Assembly (NCBI RefSeq): GCF_003716585.1
Contig: NZ_PTJO01000003.1
Coordinates: forward strand, 124,001 to 188,000
Direction of reading: 5' to 3'
Source of the DNA: Corynebacterium alimapuense
GTDB lineage: Bacteria > Actinomycetota > Actinomycetes > Mycobacteriales > Mycobacteriaceae
Length of the DNA: 64,000 bases
Part shown: one piece after another, positions 61,673 through 64,000 of the stretch
Numbering within the stretch: the stretch's first letter is position 1
Layout: the number at the start of each line of letters is the position of its first letter
Translations under genes and position numbers: made by a program
The notes under the pieces: generated by a model
The model's input: the letters and a program-made list of their open reading frames with translations, nothing else
What the model was told of the DNA's origin: nothing
Databases searched by the model: none

Positions 61673-63795
61673 CTAACCTCGGCATCAACGCCCTTCACCC
61701 GGTAATTATTCACCACATTGTCTCCACTTTGAGGTGGCCGGGTCTGCGTCCTCTCCAGGAACAAGCTGTCGCTCCGTTGATTTCCGGAGAAGACGCAATC
61801 CTGTTAGCACCGACGGCCGGTGGGAAAACAGAGGCCGCAGCTTTCCCGATCCTCTCTCGGATGACTACTGAAGAATGGTCTGGTGTTTCTGTACTATATC
61901 TCTGCCCTATAAAAGCACTACTAAACAACCTAGAACCCCGTTTGGCCGAATATGCTGCCTGGCTCGGCCGCCGCGTAGCGGTCTGGCACGGCGACATCGG
62001 GCAATCTGCCCGCCGACGGATTATCGCTGACCCTCCCGATATTCTGCTGACCACACCAGAATCTTTGGAAGCTATTATGGTCAGCCGAGGAGTCGACGCT
62101 GCGAGCTTTCTAGGTAGCATAAACACAGTCATCATTGATGAGGTACACGCCTTCGCCGGCGATGATCGCGGATGGCATCTATCAGCGGTGTTATCCCGTG
62201 TGGAATCGTTTACCGGCCATCAGTTGCAACGAATCGGAATGTCGGCGACCGTGGGAAATCCACAAGCGCTACTGTCTTGGCTCCAAGGCGGCAGGGCGGA
62301 TCGTCCTGGTCGCGTATTATCCCCCGAAGTGACTCCAGGATCGCTGGTTCAGGCCGAGATCACTGTTGATTATGTTGGCAGCATTTCTTCTGCCTCCCTG
62401 TTGATCTCAAAACTTCATCAAGGGGAGAAACGACTTGCCTTTGTGGATTCTCGCCGTATGGCGGAAGAACTCGGCACTGCTCTCCATGAGCGCGGAGTTC
62501 GGGTATATTTGTCTCATTCCTCGTTATCTGCTGACGAGCGTCGGCGTGCAGAGGACGCTTTCGCCAACGACCGCGACTGTATTATCGTGGCCACCTCCAC
62601 TCTAGAATTGGGCATCGATGTCGGCGATCTAGATCGAGTGATACAGATCGGCACCCCTGGCACTGTTTCATCGTTTTTACAACGTCTTGGCCGCACCGGA
62701 CGACGCTCCGGTTCCTCTCGAAACTGCTTGTTGATCACTATCGATGACGAAGATGGACTCATTCATACCCTTGGACTCCTGCAAGCTTGGTCCCGCGGCT
62801 TTGTTGAAGAGGTCACTGCCCCACCGTTACCCCGGCATCTAGCTGCCCAACAGTTTCTAGCTGCAGCGCTCAGCGACGGCACCATCAATCTGGGGACTTG
62901 GCATCGGCTGTGGGAATCTACTCCCTTGATGTCTAGAGACGTCCTCGGAATCGATCCGGAGGAAATACTCAACCATCTAATATCTTCCGGAATGTTAGAG
63001 ACTGACGGTGGACAAGCTTTCATCGGCATCGAGGCCGAAAGAGCTTTTGGACATAGACATTTCATGGAACTGCTTTCTGCATTCACCACCCCACCGGTGT
63101 TCACTGTCACGGATGGGCGCTACGACATAGGTACCGTCGAGCTTCGAACCATGCTCTCGGCTTCAAATTCCGGTTCACCCGGCCCCGCTGCACCTATGAC
63201 AATGTCGCTAGCTGGCAGGTACTGGAAAGTTGTCTCCGTTGACTGGCGCAGGCGCCGCTTAGTGGTGGAAAGAGCAGACACTGGTGCGATCACACGATGG
63301 GGATCTGTCTCGCGAGGCTTCGGCGCCGAGGTCACATCTGGGATGCTCAAAGTACTACTCGGAGAAGATCCCGCAGGTGTAGTCATGACTCGGCGAGCTG
63401 CCGATTTACTCGGCCATCTGAGAGATGAATACGCCGAGCTGACTCCTACTCATGGTTTCCACTATCTTCCTGCTACTAGCGATACTGCCTATGGTCATCT
63501 ATGGACTTGGGCAGGAACTGTGGCCAACCAGCAATTGGTGGCAGATCTTAGCTCCCAACTGGGAGAAGAACTCGCTCCACAGCGTCAACGAATTAGACAT
63601 GACCGCATCTTTGTCCACTATGGTGTCCCTGAGTCAGAGCTACGCGAACGAATCCGTTTAGCCAATAATCTTCCCTCAGGACAACGACCACTACCGGAAG
63701 TTAACGAAGATGCCCTCGACGAATTGAAATTCTCGCAAGCACTGCCGGCGCAGTGGGCAATGCAAGTATTAGAAACACGGCTAGTCACGCCCTAA
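61669..63795 (+). CDS. brxHI: BREX system Lhr-like helicase BrxHI
   Basis: A 708-residue superfamily 2 helicase. Motif I is LLAPTAGGKTEAA (K53), motif II is DEVH (residues 157-160), motif III is GMSATVGNP, and motif VI is QRLGRTGRRSG (~338-348). The C-terminal ~300 residues lack a recognised domain apart from the Lhr-like region. The start is GTG 61669, overlapping the brxD stop. The frame is complete and ends at 63795, the last gene of the visible locus. In BREX-2 systems it is the usual partner of brxD. Whether it still has a role without PglX and PglY is unknown. Confidence 0.88.
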   Translation: MTNLGINALHPVIIHHIVSTLRWPGLRPLQEQAVAPLISGEDAILLAPTAGGKTEAAAFPILSRMTTEEWSGVSVLYLCPIKALLNNLEPRLAEYAAWLGRRVAVWHGDIGQSARRRIIADPPDILLTTPESLEAIMVSRGVDAASFLGSINTVIIDEVHAFAGDDRGWHLSAVLSRVESFTGHQLQRIGMSATVGNPQALLSWLQGGRADRPGRVLSPEVTPGSLVQAEITVDYVGSISSASLLISKLHQGEKRLAFVDSRRMAEELGTALHERGVRVYLSHSSLSADERRRAEDAFANDRDCIIVATSTLELGIDVGDLDRVIQIGTPGTVSSFLQRLGRTGRRSGSSRNCLLITIDDEDGLIHTLGLLQAWSRGFVEEVTAPPLPRHLAAQQFLAAALSDGTINLGTWHRLWESTPLMSRDVLGIDPEEILNHLISSGMLETDGGQAFIGIEAERAFGHRHFMELLSAFTTPPVFTVTDGRYDIGTVELRTMLSASNSGSPGPAAPMTMSLAGRYWKVVSVDWRRRRLVVERADTGAITRWGSVSRGFGAEVTSGMLKVLLGEDPAGVVMTRRAADLLGHLRDEYAELTPTHGFHYLPATSDTAYGHLWTWAGTVANQQLVADLSSQLGEELAPQRQRIRHDRIFVHYGVPESELRERIRLANNLPSGQRPLPEVNEDALDELKFSQALPAQWAMQVLETRLVTP

Positions 63796-64000
63796 AACAT
63801 GGAATCCATGCTCATGCTGCCTAAACTGTGGGACTAGAACCACTGGAGCCTGCTGAAATAGATCTCAGAGCATCCGCTGCCATCTGATGTGAGCTCTTCT
63901 TAGAGTTGTGCCATCGACAGATCTCCCCTACAAGGAGAATCTCCAAAATGACCAGAAATTACCAATACTCAGAGCACTGAAATAGCAAGATCTCAGCGTT
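63796..64000. other. Region after brxHI to the window end
   Basis: About 200 bases with no supported gene. CAAGGAG precedes an ATG at 63948, but that frame stops after 10 codons (63980), so it is either a leader-like frame or chance. No clear terminator hairpin with a T-run was found. Confidence 0.4.

Noticed and set aside
55853-63795. Idea that pglW-pglZ-brxD-brxHI is a new complete four-gene system
   Set aside because: The nonsense codon in the NERD domain, the truncated second kinase and the start-less pglZ N-terminus all point to decay of a known BREX-2 locus rather than a designed minimal version.
63948-63980. ATG after CAAGGAG at the window end
   Set aside because: The frame stops after 10 codons, which is too short to call a gene.

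Overview
This is a chromosomal segment of a Corynebacterium or very close mycolic-acid actinobacterium. The evidence is the mix of genes: OpcA beside zwf, the mycobacterial-type integration host factor, the lipoglycan mannosyltransferase MptB, WhiA, an actinobacterial PriA without helicase motifs, and the gene order sufD-sufB-sufR / mptB / ABC pair / ctaA / qor / ctaB / tkt-tal-zwf-opcA-pgl. Many starts are GTG or TTG with AAGGA-type ribosome sites. No rRNA, tRNA, insertion sequence or CRISPR array was seen.

Layout. 1-2.7 kb: suf iron-sulphur assembly genes (sufD cut by the window edge) with their repressor SufR. 2.9-9.3 kb: mptB, an ABC-2 exporter pair, heme A / heme O synthesis (ctaA, ctaB) and a quinone oxidoreductase. 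9.7-16.3 kb: the pentose-phosphate operon tkt-tal-zwf-opcA-pgl. It converges on secG and a glycolytic/anaplerotic block (gap-pgk-tpiA-ppc) over a strong terminator. 23-28.7 kb: whiA-yvcK-rapZ-uvrC and a PH-domain membrane protein. 28.7-32.8 kb: riboflavin genes ribD-ribE-ribBA-ribH behind rpe. 33-43.7 kb: an enoyl-CoA hydratase homologue, rsmB, fmt, def, priA, metK, coaBC, rpoZ, gmk and mihF. 43.9-52.3 kb: the pyrimidine operon pyrR-pyrB-pyrC-carA-carB-pyrF, headed by a likely PyrR-binding leader hairpin. 52.4-53.8 kb: a SRPBCC/epimerase fusion.

From about 53.8 kb to the end the window is accessory. It holds non-coding or decayed DNA, a HEPN-CBS fusion gene on the minus strand, and a plus-strand defence locus of the type 2 BREX (Pgl) kind: pglW, pglZ, brxD, brxHI. 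This locus is visibly broken. The NERD domain of pglW carries an in-frame TAA. The second kinase domain of pglW stops abruptly and runs, out of frame, into the conserved N-terminus of pglZ, which has no start codon of its own. The genes expected between them (pglX methylase and pglY ATPase) are absent. The simplest reading is a deletion from inside pglW to near the start of pglZ, leaving brxD and brxHI intact and translationally coupled behind a shortened pglZ. I infer a decayed BREX-2 island rather than a new complete system. The surviving PglZ-BrxD-BrxHI set and the neighbouring HEPN-CBS gene are the parts most worth a second look.

The rest is conserved core metabolism and information processing. 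Minor points of interest are candidate SufR operators, an inverted repeat upstream of tkt, a stem-loop between gap and pgk, a lysine-less Walker A in RapZ and an AT-rich membrane-protein remnant downstream of priA.
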